Below, piece after piece: positions 9,617 to 17,831 of a stretch of 56,172 bases of DNA. Positions within the stretch are counted from its first letter, which is position 1, and every line of letters begins with the position of its first letter. Under the pieces are notes generated by a model. That model was given only the letters and a program-made list of their open reading frames with translations, made no database searches and was not told the DNA's origin. The DNA comes from Planctomycetota bacterium (GTDB lineage Bacteria; Planctomycetota; MHYJ01; JACQXL01; JACRIJ01), in the NCBI GenBank assembly GCA_016220095.1, contig JACRIJ010000062.1:1-56172 (forward strand), given 5' to 3'. Both the position numbers and the translations under genes were made by a program.

Positions 9617-11071
9617 GTGACCAACAAACCCGAACGCAACGATCCCTGCCCGTGCGGGAGCGGAAAAAAGTACAAAAAATGCTGTCAGCCTGAAATCCGG
9701 TCCGACATCGACGGCATAGTCCCGGCCGACATGAAGACAAACACTCCACTTGACGCATACATGACACTCTTAAACCGTCTCATACAACATGTAAATGATA
9801 CGGCGGAATATGACAATGAAGCGAAGGAGTTCATATTATTTGAGCAAAGCATATCCAATAAACTCCCAACAGGCCCGGAATCGGGCATCAGCGATGGACT
9901 CTATATGGGATGGATGTATCTTGACTGGAAATTTGGATTAAGAATGGAAACCGCGGGCGAACGTTTTCTTGGCTCAACGGAATTCAAAATGATGAGCGGA
10001 AAATTCCAGACTCTTGCCGGTCAGCTTGTGAAAACCTATTGCGCTTTCTATGAAATAGTAGAAACGGGAAAGAACTGGGCAGTGCTTGAGGAATTAGTCA
10101 CGGGCACGAAATGGAAATTGAATACAATAGACGATCCGGAAGAACATAATCCTGTCATAGGCGACATATGGTTCTTACGTCTTGCAGGCCCGCCAGAGAG
10201 TTGCTATATGATGATGTCACCTTACATATATACTAATAACAATAAAGAATCCATAGTTAATTCCACAGCCATGCTTAAGAATGCTTTTATTCAATCACTG
10301 GAACAGAGCATTCCACCCGGGGAATTTTTCAGAAAATTCTCCAAAGAAGCCATAATCTTTTGGATTGGGCAGATTTACGGGCATGATATTACCGATTTAC
10401 TGCGAGAAAAACCTATTGCGGAAAAAAACATTCCTGAACTGAGAAATACCGACAGCGAACCTCTGCGTTTTTCCGAAACATATTTCAGGATACTTCAGCC
10501 AACAGGCATTGCGGAAAAGCTTTCCGGAGTCAGGGACATTAATTATGACGAGCAAAATAAAATATGGGTGTGGTTCGAAAAGGGCAACAAAAGTATTCCG
10601 TTTTTCCCGACGACTACGCTCGGCACTTTCCGTATTGAAGGCGGATGCCTTATCACGGAAACGAATTCCGTTGAAAGAGCGCTTAAATTAAAGGGAAAAC
10701 TCGTAAAAGCGCTCGGCAGCAGCATTGCCTATGAAAAAATTGAAGCGAAGGATTTCGGTTCAATGCCTCCAATACCGGAAGAGAAAAAAGCGGAAATAGA
10801 GCAATCACAACGGGAACTGATGGCCAACCCCAAAATCCGGGAAGCGCTTAATAACTATATAGACACTTATTATTTTGATAATTGGATAAATCTGCAACTT
10901 CCGGGATTAGGCAATAAGAGCCCTGCGGATTTGCTTGAAACGGAAGAAGGCAGGAAGAAAGTCGCGGGCTTAATTGACCATATGGCAACTTTAACCGCGC
11001 ATATCAAGAAAAGCGATCCATTCTATTTTAACTTTGACAGACTGCGCAGAAAACTCGGATTGATAAAATAA
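9617..11071 (+). CDS. SEC-C motif protein of unknown function
   Basis: About 484 residues. The start is GTG at 9617, because GGAGAG (9604-9609) is correctly placed 7 nt upstream; the TTG codons before it overlap this site or lack one. Residues about 7-23 carry the SEC-C zinc motif (NDPCPCGSGKKYKKCC), which in SecA and many small proteins binds zinc and helps contact ribosomes or partner proteins. The remaining 460 residues are mixed alpha/beta, and I do not recognise their family. The protein has no signal peptide and no membrane segment. It is followed after about 30 nt by the promoter of the switch-protein gene, so the two are probably transcribed separately. Confidence 0.8.
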   Translation: MTNKPERNDPCPCGSGKKYKKCCQPEIRSDIDGIVPADMKTNTPLDAYMTLLNRLIQHVNDTAEYDNEAKEFILFEQSISNKLPTGPESGISDGLYMGWMYLDWKFGLRMETAGERFLGSTEFKMMSGKFQTLAGQLVKTYCAFYEIVETGKNWAVLEELVTGTKWKLNTIDDPEEHNPVIGDIWFLRLAGPPESCYMMMSPYIYTNNNKESIVNSTAMLKNAFIQSLEQSIPPGEFFRKFSKEAIIFWIGQIYGHDITDLLREKPIAEKNIPELRNTDSEPLRFSETYFRILQPTGIAEKLSGVRDINYDEQNKIWVWFEKGNKSIPFFPTTTLGTFRIEGGCLITETNSVERALKLKGKLVKALGSSIAYEKIEAKDFGSMPPIPEEKKAEIEQSQRELMANPKIREALNNYIDTYYFDNWINLQLPGLGNKSPADLLETEEGRKKVAGLIDHMATLTAHIKKSDPFYFNFDRLRRKLGLIK

Positions 11072-11090
11072 AACTCCATTTATTTCGATT

Positions 11091-11113
11091 GTATACAACT
11101 TGTTGACAACTTT
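11091..11113 (+). repeat. operator-like repeat, upstream copy
   Basis: It begins GTATACAACTTG and contains TTGTTGACAACTTT (11100-11113). This overlaps the -35 box of the switch-gene promoter. The same 14-mer occurs inverted at 12249-12262, and the leading 20 nt recur with few changes at 12208. GTTG-A-CAAC is palindromic, as expected for an operator. Confidence 0.55.
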
Positions 11114-11131
11114 GAATTTTAATTGTATAAT
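11103..11131 (+). promoter_or_regulatory. consensus promoter of the HTH/ATPase/STAS-like gene
   Basis: TTGACA (11103-11108), a 17-nt spacer and TATAAT (11126-11131): a perfect sigma70 match. The start is expected near 11138, about 24 nt before the ATG. The -35 lies inside the palindromic repeat, so a protein bound there would block transcription. Confidence 0.85.
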
Positions 11132-11161
11132 GAAGCTGTCTATAAAGGAGAGTTTTCAGGC

Positions 11162-12196
11162 ATGAATACTATTAGTGATCTGATATTGAAACTGGCATCG
11201 CGAAAAGATACGGTCAGGGTTTCAGACATCACAAAAACAACCGGTTTTTCAAGGGCGTATATCGGCAGGTTTTTCAAAGAACTGCAGGATGAAGGAAAAA
11301 TTGCATTGCTCGGCTCGGCAAATACGGCGCGCTACGTACTCTCTTCGCCGAGGCAACTCGAACTCATGAAAAAAAAGATACTGGCTGTGCATCGTTTATT
11401 GCGTAACCATGACGTTTCCGAGGATATTATTCTCAAGGATATTTACAAAAACACCGGAATCTTGGCCGGATTGCCGGAAAACATATCGCATATTGTTGAC
11501 TATGCATTCCTTGAAATGCTGAATAATGCCATTGAACATTCGCAATCCAAAAGCATAGATATTGTCATGAAAAGGAACGACTCAGGGATTCACTTCGCCA
11601 TTACCGATAAAGGAATAGGCATTTTTGAAAATATCATGCGAAAAAGAAGCCTCGGCAGTCACATGGACGCAATACAGGATTTGATTAAGGGGAAACAGAC
11701 TACATCGCCGGAATCTCACAGCGGACAGGGCATTTTTTTTACATCCAAAACGGCCGATTTATTCATCATCCGGAACATAAACAAAAAGCTTATTTTTGAC
11801 AATTCAATACAAGACATATTGGTTAAAAATGGAAGCACTATCAAAGGCACGAAAGTTTTTTTCTCAATAAGACTTAACTCCCCAAAAGAGTTAAACGCAA
11901 TTTTTAATGAATATACCGATGATAACTATGACTTCAGCAAGACCAGTATATCCGTAAAACTCTTTAAAAAAGATGTTGACTACCTCTCAAGATCGCAGGC
12001 CAGGCGCATTATAACGGGCTTAGATAAATTCAAAACAATAATTCTGGACTTTGCCGGCGTAGATACCGTAGGCCAGGCATTTGCCGATGAAATTTTCAGG
12101 GTTTGGCAATCTTTTCACCCGAATATCAAAATAACCCATAAGAACGCCTGCGAAAATGTCCTATTTATGATAAAACGAGCTCTGCATGCGAATTGA
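11162..12196 (+). CDS. HTH / GHKL-ATPase / STAS-like (DUF4325) switch protein
   Basis: About 344 residues from ATG 11162, with AAGGAGAG about 10 nt upstream. Three regions are visible. Residues about 1-70 form a winged helix-turn-helix (VSDITKTTGFSRAYIGRFF). Residues about 110-235 form a histidine-kinase-like ATPase with an N-box (LEMLNNAIEHS), a G1 box (DKGIGIF) and a G2-like box (HSGQGIFF); no phospho-accepting His domain is present. Residues about 265-344 form a STAS-like domain of the DUF4325 type (IILDFAGVDTVGQAFADEI). The set resembles an anti-sigma kinase, its STAS antagonist and a DNA-binding domain in one chain. I infer a one-component transcription switch that probably controls its own promoter; the input is unknown. 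It is flanked by matching repeats at 11091 and 12208-12262. Confidence 0.85.
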   Translation: MNTISDLILKLASRKDTVRVSDITKTTGFSRAYIGRFFKELQDEGKIALLGSANTARYVLSSPRQLELMKKKILAVHRLLRNHDVSEDIILKDIYKNTGILAGLPENISHIVDYAFLEMLNNAIEHSQSKSIDIVMKRNDSGIHFAITDKGIGIFENIMRKRSLGSHMDAIQDLIKGKQTTSPESHSGQGIFFTSKTADLFIIRNINKKLIFDNSIQDILVKNGSTIKGTKVFFSIRLNSPKELNAIFNEYTDDNYDFSKTSISVKLFKKDVDYLSRSQARRIITGLDKFKTIILDFAGVDTVGQAFADEIFRVWQSFHPNIKITHKNACENVLFMIKRALHAN

Positions 12197-12207
12197 TTCA
12201 CAACTTA

Positions 12208-12262
12208 GTATACGACTTGTAGACAACTCTTGAAAACTACAATGGCATAAAGTTGTCAACAA
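12208..12262. repeat. operator-like repeat, downstream double copy
   Basis: The first part (12208-12230) is a near copy of the 11091 repeat: GTATACGACTTGTAGACAACT. The second part (12249-12262, AAAGTTGTCAACAA) is the exact reverse complement of 11100-11113. GACAACT (12222-12228) and AGTTGTC (12251-12257) also form an inverted pair. The site lies between the switch gene and nadC. Confidence 0.55.
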
Positions 12263-12284
12263 ATCAGCGTGGATGCGTTAAACG

Positions 12285-12290
12285 TATAAT
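12285..12290 (+). promoter_or_regulatory. -10 box probably serving nadC
   Basis: TATAAT lies about 20 nt before the nadC ATG. No convincing -35 is seen at the usual distance. The operator-like inverted repeat ends about 22 nt upstream, which would fit an activator-dependent or repressed promoter. Confidence 0.4.
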
Positions 12291-12310
12291 GTTTAATTAG
12301 GCAATTGATT

Positions 12311-13201
12311 ATGAAAATGAACTCTTCAGAAAACAAAAACGCCCGCGAACTCATCCGCATGGGAATACGCGAGGATATCGGCAGGGGGGACATCACAAGC
12401 AATCTCCTATTCCCGCCTTCGCTGAAATGCAGGGCGCTGATAAAAACCAACCAGCACGGGATGCTTGCCGGCGCGGCTGTGGCAGAAATGGCATTTAAGG
12501 CAATTGATAAAAACCTCAAAGTCAAACTCCTTAAAATGGACGGCGACCATCTGCATGAACAGGATATCGTGCTTGAGGTGTCCGGAAATGCCCGCTCCAT
12601 ACTTACAGCCGAACGCCTGGCGCTTAATTTCCTGTCACGCCTTTCAGGCATCGCAACCCTAACGCATCATTATTTCCATGAAATCATGGATTCCGGCGCA
12701 CAAATACTTGACACTCGCAAAACCGCACCGGGCTGGCGCGCGCTGGAAAAATTTGCCGTACGCTGCGGCAGGGGCGTTAACCACAGAATGGGGCTATACG
12801 ACGGTATTCTTATCAAGGACAACCACCTCGCGCTCGTGCAGGCAAATTCCGGGCTTAAGGAACTGCAAAAAAAGATCCGTAAATTCAAATCAACCAACGA
12901 GAAAACTTTCGTGGAAATTGAGGTGCAAAACGATAAGCAACTGGATTGGGCGCTTGCCTGCAGGCCTGATATTATTATGCTTGATAATTACCGGCCTGAA
13001 GGCGCTGAAAACGCGGCAAGAAAAATCAGAAATCGTAAATACAGAAAAATATTCGTTGAAATATCCGGCGGCATAACCCTGGGCAATATCAGGGAATACG
13101 CCAAAACAGGCGTTGACAGGATATCCGTCGGAGCGCTGACGCACTCGGCACAAATATTGAATTTCTCTATGGATATAAAAAAAATGGAGAAGGGAAAATG
13201 A
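12311..13201 (+). CDS. nadC: nicotinate-nucleotide pyrophosphorylase (carboxylating)
   Basis: About 296 residues. It converts quinolinate and PRPP to nicotinate mononucleotide, CO2 and PPi in de novo NAD synthesis. Family landmarks are present: REDIGRGDITS near the N-terminus, TAERLALNFLSRLSGIAT, then DTRKTAPGWRALEKFAVRCGRG-type substrate loop residues, and KDNHL. The C-terminal barrel has EIEVQ, MLDNY, EISGGI and ISVGALTHS. Length is normal for the family. ATG 12311 is preferred over the TTG at 12305; AGG lies about 9 nt upstream. nadA and nadB are not in the window. The last codon overlaps the next gene as ATGA, so both are probably translated together. Cytoplasmic. Confidence 0.95.
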   Translation: MKMNSSENKNARELIRMGIREDIGRGDITSNLLFPPSLKCRALIKTNQHGMLAGAAVAEMAFKAIDKNLKVKLLKMDGDHLHEQDIVLEVSGNARSILTAERLALNFLSRLSGIATLTHHYFHEIMDSGAQILDTRKTAPGWRALEKFAVRCGRGVNHRMGLYDGILIKDNHLALVQANSGLKELQKKIRKFKSTNEKTFVEIEVQNDKQLDWALACRPDIIMLDNYRPEGAENAARKIRNRKYRKIFVEISGGITLGNIREYAKTGVDRISVGALTHSAQILNFSMDIKKMEKGK

Positions 13202-13620
13202 AAAAGGAAAAAGGAACGTCGGACGCAAACTCCGGACTCAAGCCCCAGGACTTAAGACTCCGTTTTGTAGTATTACAGCATACCGATTCCATGGGCGTTC
13301 ATTATGATATAATGCTTGAAAAAGAAGGCGCATTGGAGACATGGAAGGCCATGAACCCGCCGAATTATTACGCCTGCCACCCGTCTTTCGCGCAAAAGAT
13401 TGCCAACCACAGGACCGCGTATCTTGATTATGAAGGCGAAATATCCGGAAACCGCGGCAAGGTAACGCGTTGGGATAAAGGAACATACAGAATAATTGAA
13501 CGGACAGAAAACCGTCTGACAGTGTACCTGACGGGACAAAAAGGGAGTGGAACCTTCAATTTTATCCGAAGACCCGTAAAAGACGACGAAAACGCGTGGA
13601 TAATACAACGATGCTCGTAA
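13198..13620 (+). CDS. stand-alone LigD-type 3'-phosphoesterase domain protein
   Basis: 140 residues. The core matches the N-terminal phosphoesterase domain of bacterial DNA ligase D: FVVLQHTDS then VHYDIMLEKEGALETWK, later HRTAYLDYEG and VTRWDKGTYRI. In LigD these residues remove 3'-phosphates and ribonucleotides during end joining. The equivalents of the first His, the HYD His and Asp, and the His...Tyr pair (HRTAY) are kept. The Arg that follows HYD in Pseudomonas LigD appears as Met here, so activity is not certain. There is no ligase or polymerase domain in the window. The gene overlaps nadC by 4 nt (ATGA). The first 20 residues are low complexity. Confidence 0.75.
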   Translation: MKKEKGTSDANSGLKPQDLRLRFVVLQHTDSMGVHYDIMLEKEGALETWKAMNPPNYYACHPSFAQKIANHRTAYLDYEGEISGNRGKVTRWDKGTYRIIERTENRLTVYLTGQKGSGTFNFIRRPVKDDENAWIIQRCS

Positions 13621-13719
13621 CCAAAGAAGGAAGAAGGAAAAATGAAGAATGAAGAACGACGATGAAAAGTGCGGGGAGGCTCCGCGGGAAACAGTCCATC
13701 ATCCGCTAAAACCGACCGT

Positions 13720-13815
13720 AGTAACCCCGTAACCCCCAAACTCCGTAACTCCTAAACACCGTAACCCCTAAACTCCTTAACCCCTAACTCCTTAACCCCT
13801 TAACTCTTAGTAATC
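13720..13815. repeat. degenerate CCCTAA/CTCCTTAA tandem array
   Basis: About 95 nt of imperfect 9-13 nt units of the type AACCCCTAA, AACTCCTTAA and AACACCGTAA. The same vocabulary recurs at about 48760-48803 and 49925-50066, and in reverse near 24210-24235. The surrounding gap (13621-13889) otherwise holds GAAGAATGAAGAACG-type words. Confidence 0.7.
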
Positions 13816-13889
13816 TTCAGTCGCTAAAATGACGATTATGAAACTGCGGTAAAGAGAACGATAACTAATGTTTTTTGAAAGGTCAAAAT

Positions 13890-14690
13890 ATGAAATATTT
13901 TCTGGTTGTAATTTGTATTGTTTCAGCAACAGGGTGCTGTCTGCCGTGCGGTCCATGCACATCGCAGGGAGATATCACCGGAAATGCCTTATCCTCATCG
14001 GCAGATACCGTCAAACCTAATTCCAAATTGACGGATGAACTCGCAATCATTTACGGCGAAAAAGCGCCTGCTGTTTCCGAGCAACCGCCCAGCGCCTCGC
14101 AGAGTTATACCGTTCAAAAAGGCGATAATATATACGAAATCGGCAGGAAATTTCATATACCCCCTAAATCCATCATATCCGCAAACAACCTTGCAGACCC
14201 TGGCAATATCAAAACAGGGCAGAAACTGCTTATACCGGGTTCCAACGGCGAAACACCGGCTTTAACCGCCCCTTCGCCCGCATCTGCTCCCGCGAAAATA
14301 GCGCCGCCGTCAAACCTGCAGGTATCAAAAAACGGCTATACGTGGCCTGTTGACAACGGCTGGGTGCTTTTCAACAACGGTTCCGACGGAATCTGCCTGA
14401 AAGCGCCCGAAGGAGCCAATGTCCGCGCAGTCAACGCAGGCACAGTAAAATTTGCCTCCGAAGCTCTGCAGGGATTCGGAAAAACCGTCATCATTGAGCA
14501 CTCCAATAATGTATTGTCACTCTACGCGTACAACTCCCAATTAACAGTCAAGCAGGGCGATAAGGTGGAACGGGGCGCTACTATCGCAATCGCAGGCAAC
14601 TCAGGCAGGGCTACGTCAACGCAGACTCTTTTCAGGATGTTCAAGAATTCCAAACCCGCAAATCCGATGAATTATTTACCGGAAAGATAG
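13890..14690 (+). CDS. LysM and degenerate LytM/M23 lipoprotein, NlpD-like
   Basis: About 266 residues from ATG 13890, with AAAGGT upstream. The start MKYFLVVICIVSATGCC is a lipoprotein signal with Cys as the anchor. A LysM peptidoglycan-binding repeat follows at about residues 74-118 (YTVQKGDNIYEIGRKF ... GQKLLIPG). The C-terminal 120 residues have the LytM fold: GSDGICLKAPEGANVRAV, FGKTVIIEHSNNVLSLYAYN and QGDKVERGATIAIAGNSG, ending NPMNYLP. The metal ligands are missing; the usual final HxH and YAHN positions read LFRMF and YAYN. E. coli NlpD has the same fold and also lacks a working site, and it activates amidases. An amidase-activating role in cell separation is therefore an inference. 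Bound to an outer or inner membrane. Confidence 0.82.
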   Translation: MKYFLVVICIVSATGCCLPCGPCTSQGDITGNALSSSADTVKPNSKLTDELAIIYGEKAPAVSEQPPSASQSYTVQKGDNIYEIGRKFHIPPKSIISANNLADPGNIKTGQKLLIPGSNGETPALTAPSPASAPAKIAPPSNLQVSKNGYTWPVDNGWVLFNNGSDGICLKAPEGANVRAVNAGTVKFASEALQGFGKTVIIEHSNNVLSLYAYNSQLTVKQGDKVERGATIAIAGNSGRATSTQTLFRMFKNSKPANPMNYLPER

Positions 14691-14815
14691 CCGAGATTTG
14701 AGATCTGCGATCTGAGATTTGAGATACGTGGAGCCGAGATCCGTTTCCCGTTGCCCGGTTCCCGTTTAAACGAACTGTCGGAAATGAACACCGTCCATTT
14801 TCTTCATTAATTTAC
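14691..14815. repeat. intergenic word repeats
   Basis: Repeats of GAGATTTGAGATCTGCGATCT type, then GTTTCCCGTTGCCCGGTTCC. The second motif recurs near 34090-34130. No gene is seen. Confidence 0.5.
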
Positions 14816-14844
14816 TTGCAAATACCGCGATAAATACCTATAAT
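14816..14844 (+). promoter_or_regulatory. promoter placed for a leaderless FmdB mRNA
   Basis: TTGCAA (14816-14821), a 17-nt spacer and TATAAT (14839-14844). Only 6 nt separate the -10 from the ATG at 14851, so the expected start coincides with the start codon. Confidence 0.75.
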
Positions 14845-14850
14845 TCCGTC

Positions 14851-15069
14851 ATGCCTATTTATGAATTCAATTGCTGTAAATGCAGGAAAAAATTTGAATT
14901 GCTTATCCGCAGTTCGGACAAATGCAAACCCGTATGCGTACATTGCAACAGTAAAAAGTTAGAACGGCTTTTATCGGGTTTCGCAATAGGCGGCGGCAAT
15001 TCAGGCGGCAGCTCTTCGTCCAAATCATGTTCCGGATGCAGTTCATCCTCGTGCTCGTCGTGTCGGTGA
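14851..15069 (+). CDS. FmdB-family zinc ribbon protein
   Basis: 72 residues. The protein starts MPIYEFNCCKCRKKFELL and has CxxC at the start plus CVHC about 20 residues later, forming the small zinc ribbon of the FmdB regulatory-protein family. The tail is Gly/Ser/Cys-rich (CSGCSSSSCSSC), as in many FmdB proteins. The biological role of the family is not settled; it was first linked to control of amidase and formamidase genes. There is no ribosome-binding site, and the -10 box is 6 nt before the ATG, so translation probably begins on a leaderless mRNA. Confidence 0.88.
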   Translation: MPIYEFNCCKCRKKFELLIRSSDKCKPVCVHCNSKKLERLLSGFAIGGGNSGGSSSSKSCSGCSSSSCSSCR

Positions 15070-15212
15070 TGCTACGTAGTAGCGAGTAGCGAGCAGTGAG
15101 GGACTAAAACGATGAACTGGACGAGGGGGAAAAGAACTGCGAGTCGCAACTACACTGCGCCTGTCGCATTCCAACATAAAACGAAGTTCTTAAGTAATTA
15201 TGAGGTTTATTT

Positions 15213-15695
15213 ATGGATACATTATGGGCTCCTTGGCGGATGAAATACATCAAGACAGTGAATAAAGCCGGCTGTTTCCTGTGCGCTACGGCACGAAGCC
15301 GCGCAGACAAAAAAAACCTTATTCTGTACAGGGGCAAAAAGGCATTCTGCATAATGAACAAATACCCCTACAATAACGGGCATCTTCTCATATCACCGTA
15401 CAGCCACAAAGGCGATTTGAATCAGCTTACGGACGACGAAATACTTGAAACCATGAAAATACTCGGAAAGATGGAAAAGGTATTGCATAAAACCGTAAGG
15501 CCCGACGGTTTTAACATAGGCATAAACCAAGGCAGGGTGGCAGGCGCGGGCCTGGTAGGGCATTTCCATATCCACATAGTCCCGCGCTGGAACGGGGATA
15601 CGAATTTCATGCCCGTATGCTGTTCCACAAAAATAGTCTCACAGGCATTGGATGACTTGTACACACAATTGCTTAAAACAATGAGCGCGCGATAA
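15213..15695 (+). CDS. HIT-family hydrolase, Ap4A phosphorylase-like
   Basis: 160 residues with the histidine triad HFHIHIVPRW near residue 118, the active site for nucleotidyl transfer or hydrolysis. The N-terminus starts MDTLWAPWRMKYI and has a CFLC pair, as in the actinobacterial and PVC group of HIT enzymes acting on diadenosine polyphosphates. The second zinc-like partner pair is not obvious. GAGG lies 7 nt before the ATG. Cytoplasmic. It is followed after 43 nt by the toroid-protein gene. Confidence 0.88.
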   Translation: MDTLWAPWRMKYIKTVNKAGCFLCATARSRADKKNLILYRGKKAFCIMNKYPYNNGHLLISPYSHKGDLNQLTDDEILETMKILGKMEKVLHKTVRPDGFNIGINQGRVAGAGLVGHFHIHIVPRWNGDTNFMPVCCSTKIVSQALDDLYTQLLKTMSAR

Positions 15696-15738
15696 TACGT
15701 TGAACTTTCTGCAAACCCGTGCGTTTATACATCCAGGC

Positions 15739-16947
15739 ATGAAAAAGAATTTTTCAATATTTATTATTACTTTCATACTGGGGTTCGGCATTATAATGCT
15801 GAAACACTACGTAACGCATGACAATCAAGGCGTCACGGACAAACCGGCGTCCGCGGTGCAAGAATCGGTCACACCTGCAAAACCAAATCCAACCGCGCCA
15901 TCGCCAATTGTACAAAAGACATCTTCCGGCTCAGAAACCCTTATAGGCATTAATTCATCCCTGCATTGGCTCGCGCGCCATCAGAGCCCGGACGGGCAGT
16001 GGGACAGCAACGGTTTTACCGGGATGTGCAAAGGCACGCCATGCACGGAAACAGGCGTGCCGGAATACGACATTGGTTTGACCGGATTATCGTTACTGGC
16101 TTTTCTTAACAACGGTTATACACACCTGTCAAGAGAGACATATAGCGGCATAAAATACGGCGAAGTTATCAAAAAAGGGTTAAAATGGATAATCGCCCAG
16201 CAAAAAGACGGCGGACGTATAGGAGAAAACGGACTGATATTAAACCATTGCCTTGCAACTTTGGCATTAGCCGAGGCATACGGCATGACTGAAAATCAAT
16301 TAATTAAAGACCCGGCGCAAAAGGCGATAGATTTTATTGTCAATTCCCGGGATCCCGCTGGCAACTGGCTGGATACTCCTCATCATAACAAAAGTGAAGA
16401 TATTCTCATTGCCTTTTGGGCAATTATGGCATTAAAAGAAGGGCAGATGGCCTGTTTGGAAGTGCATACTTCGTCACTTGAAACAGCCTTAAATTGGATT
16501 GAAACAAACGCAGGCACGTCTCCAGAGGATACGGCCATCCTGATGTGCTGTAATATGCTTGTAAAACGTGACCGAAGCGGTGCTTTTCTTGAAAACGGCG
16601 CAAAACTGCTTATCAGCAGTTTCCCGACGCAAGACGCGCAATCGTTTAAGAAAACAGGAACTGCCGATTATTTTTTCTGGTATTCAGGTAAGATGGCTAT
16701 GTATTATTATATGTCTTCTGATAATCAAGGCTCTCTTAAGGAATGGGAAAAGGCCTATTATAATGTTTTCACCTCTGAAATTAATGATGATGAAACTTCA
16801 TGCCTCTACGGAAGTTACAACAGCGGGATTGACATAGGGAGCAAGCAGGGCGGAAGGATATATGCCACTGCCATAACTGTTATGACACACGCGATTCATT
16901 CTATATACCCTCATGTCTTCTCAGGCACTAAAAAGAATCCGGATTGA
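15739..16947 (+). CDS. membrane-anchored alpha/alpha-toroid (terpenoid-cyclase-like) protein
   Basis: About 402 residues. One N-terminal transmembrane segment (FSIFIITFILGFGIIMLK) and a Pro/Thr/Ser linker place the body outside the cytoplasm. From about residue 75 the sequence has the repeated Q...DGQW / KDGGRI / DPAGNW pattern of squalene-cyclase and prenyltransferase barrels. The catalytic DxDD of cyclases is not seen, so this is likely a binding or scaffold version of the fold, common in planctomycetes. ATG 15739 is chosen because it begins directly at the membrane segment. A weak TTGAAC/TTTATA pair ends about 9 nt upstream. Confidence 0.72.
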   Translation: MKKNFSIFIITFILGFGIIMLKHYVTHDNQGVTDKPASAVQESVTPAKPNPTAPSPIVQKTSSGSETLIGINSSLHWLARHQSPDGQWDSNGFTGMCKGTPCTETGVPEYDIGLTGLSLLAFLNNGYTHLSRETYSGIKYGEVIKKGLKWIIAQQKDGGRIGENGLILNHCLATLALAEAYGMTENQLIKDPAQKAIDFIVNSRDPAGNWLDTPHHNKSEDILIAFWAIMALKEGQMACLEVHTSSLETALNWIETNAGTSPEDTAILMCCNMLVKRDRSGAFLENGAKLLISSFPTQDAQSFKKTGTADYFFWYSGKMAMYYYMSSDNQGSLKEWEKAYYNVFTSEINDDETSCLYGSYNSGIDIGSKQGGRIYATAITVMTHAIHSIYPHVFSGTKKNPD

Positions 16948-17022
16948 TGCCTATTGATAGAGGGGAAGACGCACGTACGATTTATATTATCTCAGACTGG
17001 AAAATGAAAAACACACGAATGT

Positions 17023-17808
17023 CTAATTCTTAACCACAATTCTCTTAATCTCAATTGCCTTGCCTGTTGCGGCGTCAATAGCCGCGATTGCCCCGGATAT
17101 GCGAACATCGCCTTCTGCCACGTCAAAAGTAGTAGGCATTGATGTTATAAGCGTATGAAGCACTTTATCAACCCTTCGGCCGATTACGGATTCATAGGGC
17201 CCGGTCATACCCAAATCGGTTATATACGCGGTTCCCTGCGGGAGGATTGTTTCATCAGCCGTTTGTATATGGGTATGCGTGCCGAATACAAACGAAACCC
17301 TGCCGTCCAGGTACCAGCCCATGGCAACTTTTTCAGAGGTAGCTTCCGCGTGAAAATCGCAGATGATAATCCTTACGGAGGCCGGTATCTGTTCAAGAAT
17401 ATCATCCGCAGTCTTGAAAGGGCAGTCAATGGGTTTCATAAAGACCCTGCCCTGAAGATTCAGCACCGCGACCTGAATGCCCTTAGCGGTATCATACACG
17501 GCAAAGCCCCGGCCCGCCGCCTCTAAGGGATAATTTGCAGGCCTTAACAGGCGCTGGTCTTTTTCTATGACCGGTATGATCTCTTTTTTCTTCCAGATAT
17601 GGTCGCCGGTCGTGACGCATTGTATGCCATAGGACATCAACTCGTTGAAGATTTCCGGGATGATGCCGGAACCGCCCGCGGCATTCTCCGCGTTAACAAT
17701 GCAGAAATCCACTTGTTCGTTCTTTAACAGGGCCGGCAGGTGCTTTTTCATTACATCTCTGCCGGGGCGTCCGACCACATCACCAAGACACAATATGCGA
17801 AAAATCAT
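17023..17808 (-). CDS. ymdB: YmdB-family metallophosphoesterase
   Basis: 261 residues. It starts FRILCLGDVVGRPGRD and has NAENAAGG, TTGDHIW, CDFHAEATSEK and GTHTHIQTADE, the metal-ligand set of the TIGR00282/YmdB family. In Bacillus, YmdB is a phosphodiesterase tied to biofilm and motility decisions. It lies 56 nt downstream of rny, the usual neighbour in many bacteria, so the two probably share a transcript and an RNA-turnover context. A short hairpin sits in the gap. Cytoplasmic. Confidence 0.93.
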   Translation of the reverse strand: MIFRILCLGDVVGRPGRDVMKKHLPALLKNEQVDFCIVNAENAAGGSGIIPEIFNELMSYGIQCVTTGDHIWKKKEIIPVIEKDQRLLRPANYPLEAAGRGFAVYDTAKGIQVAVLNLQGRVFMKPIDCPFKTADDILEQIPASVRIIICDFHAEATSEKVAMGWYLDGRVSFVFGTHTHIQTADETILPQGTAYITDLGMTGPYESVIGRRVDKVLHTLITSMPTTFDVAEGDVRISGAIAAIDAATGKAIEIKRIVVKN

Positions 17809-17831
17809 TTTTTATCCTGTTATTCCGTAAA

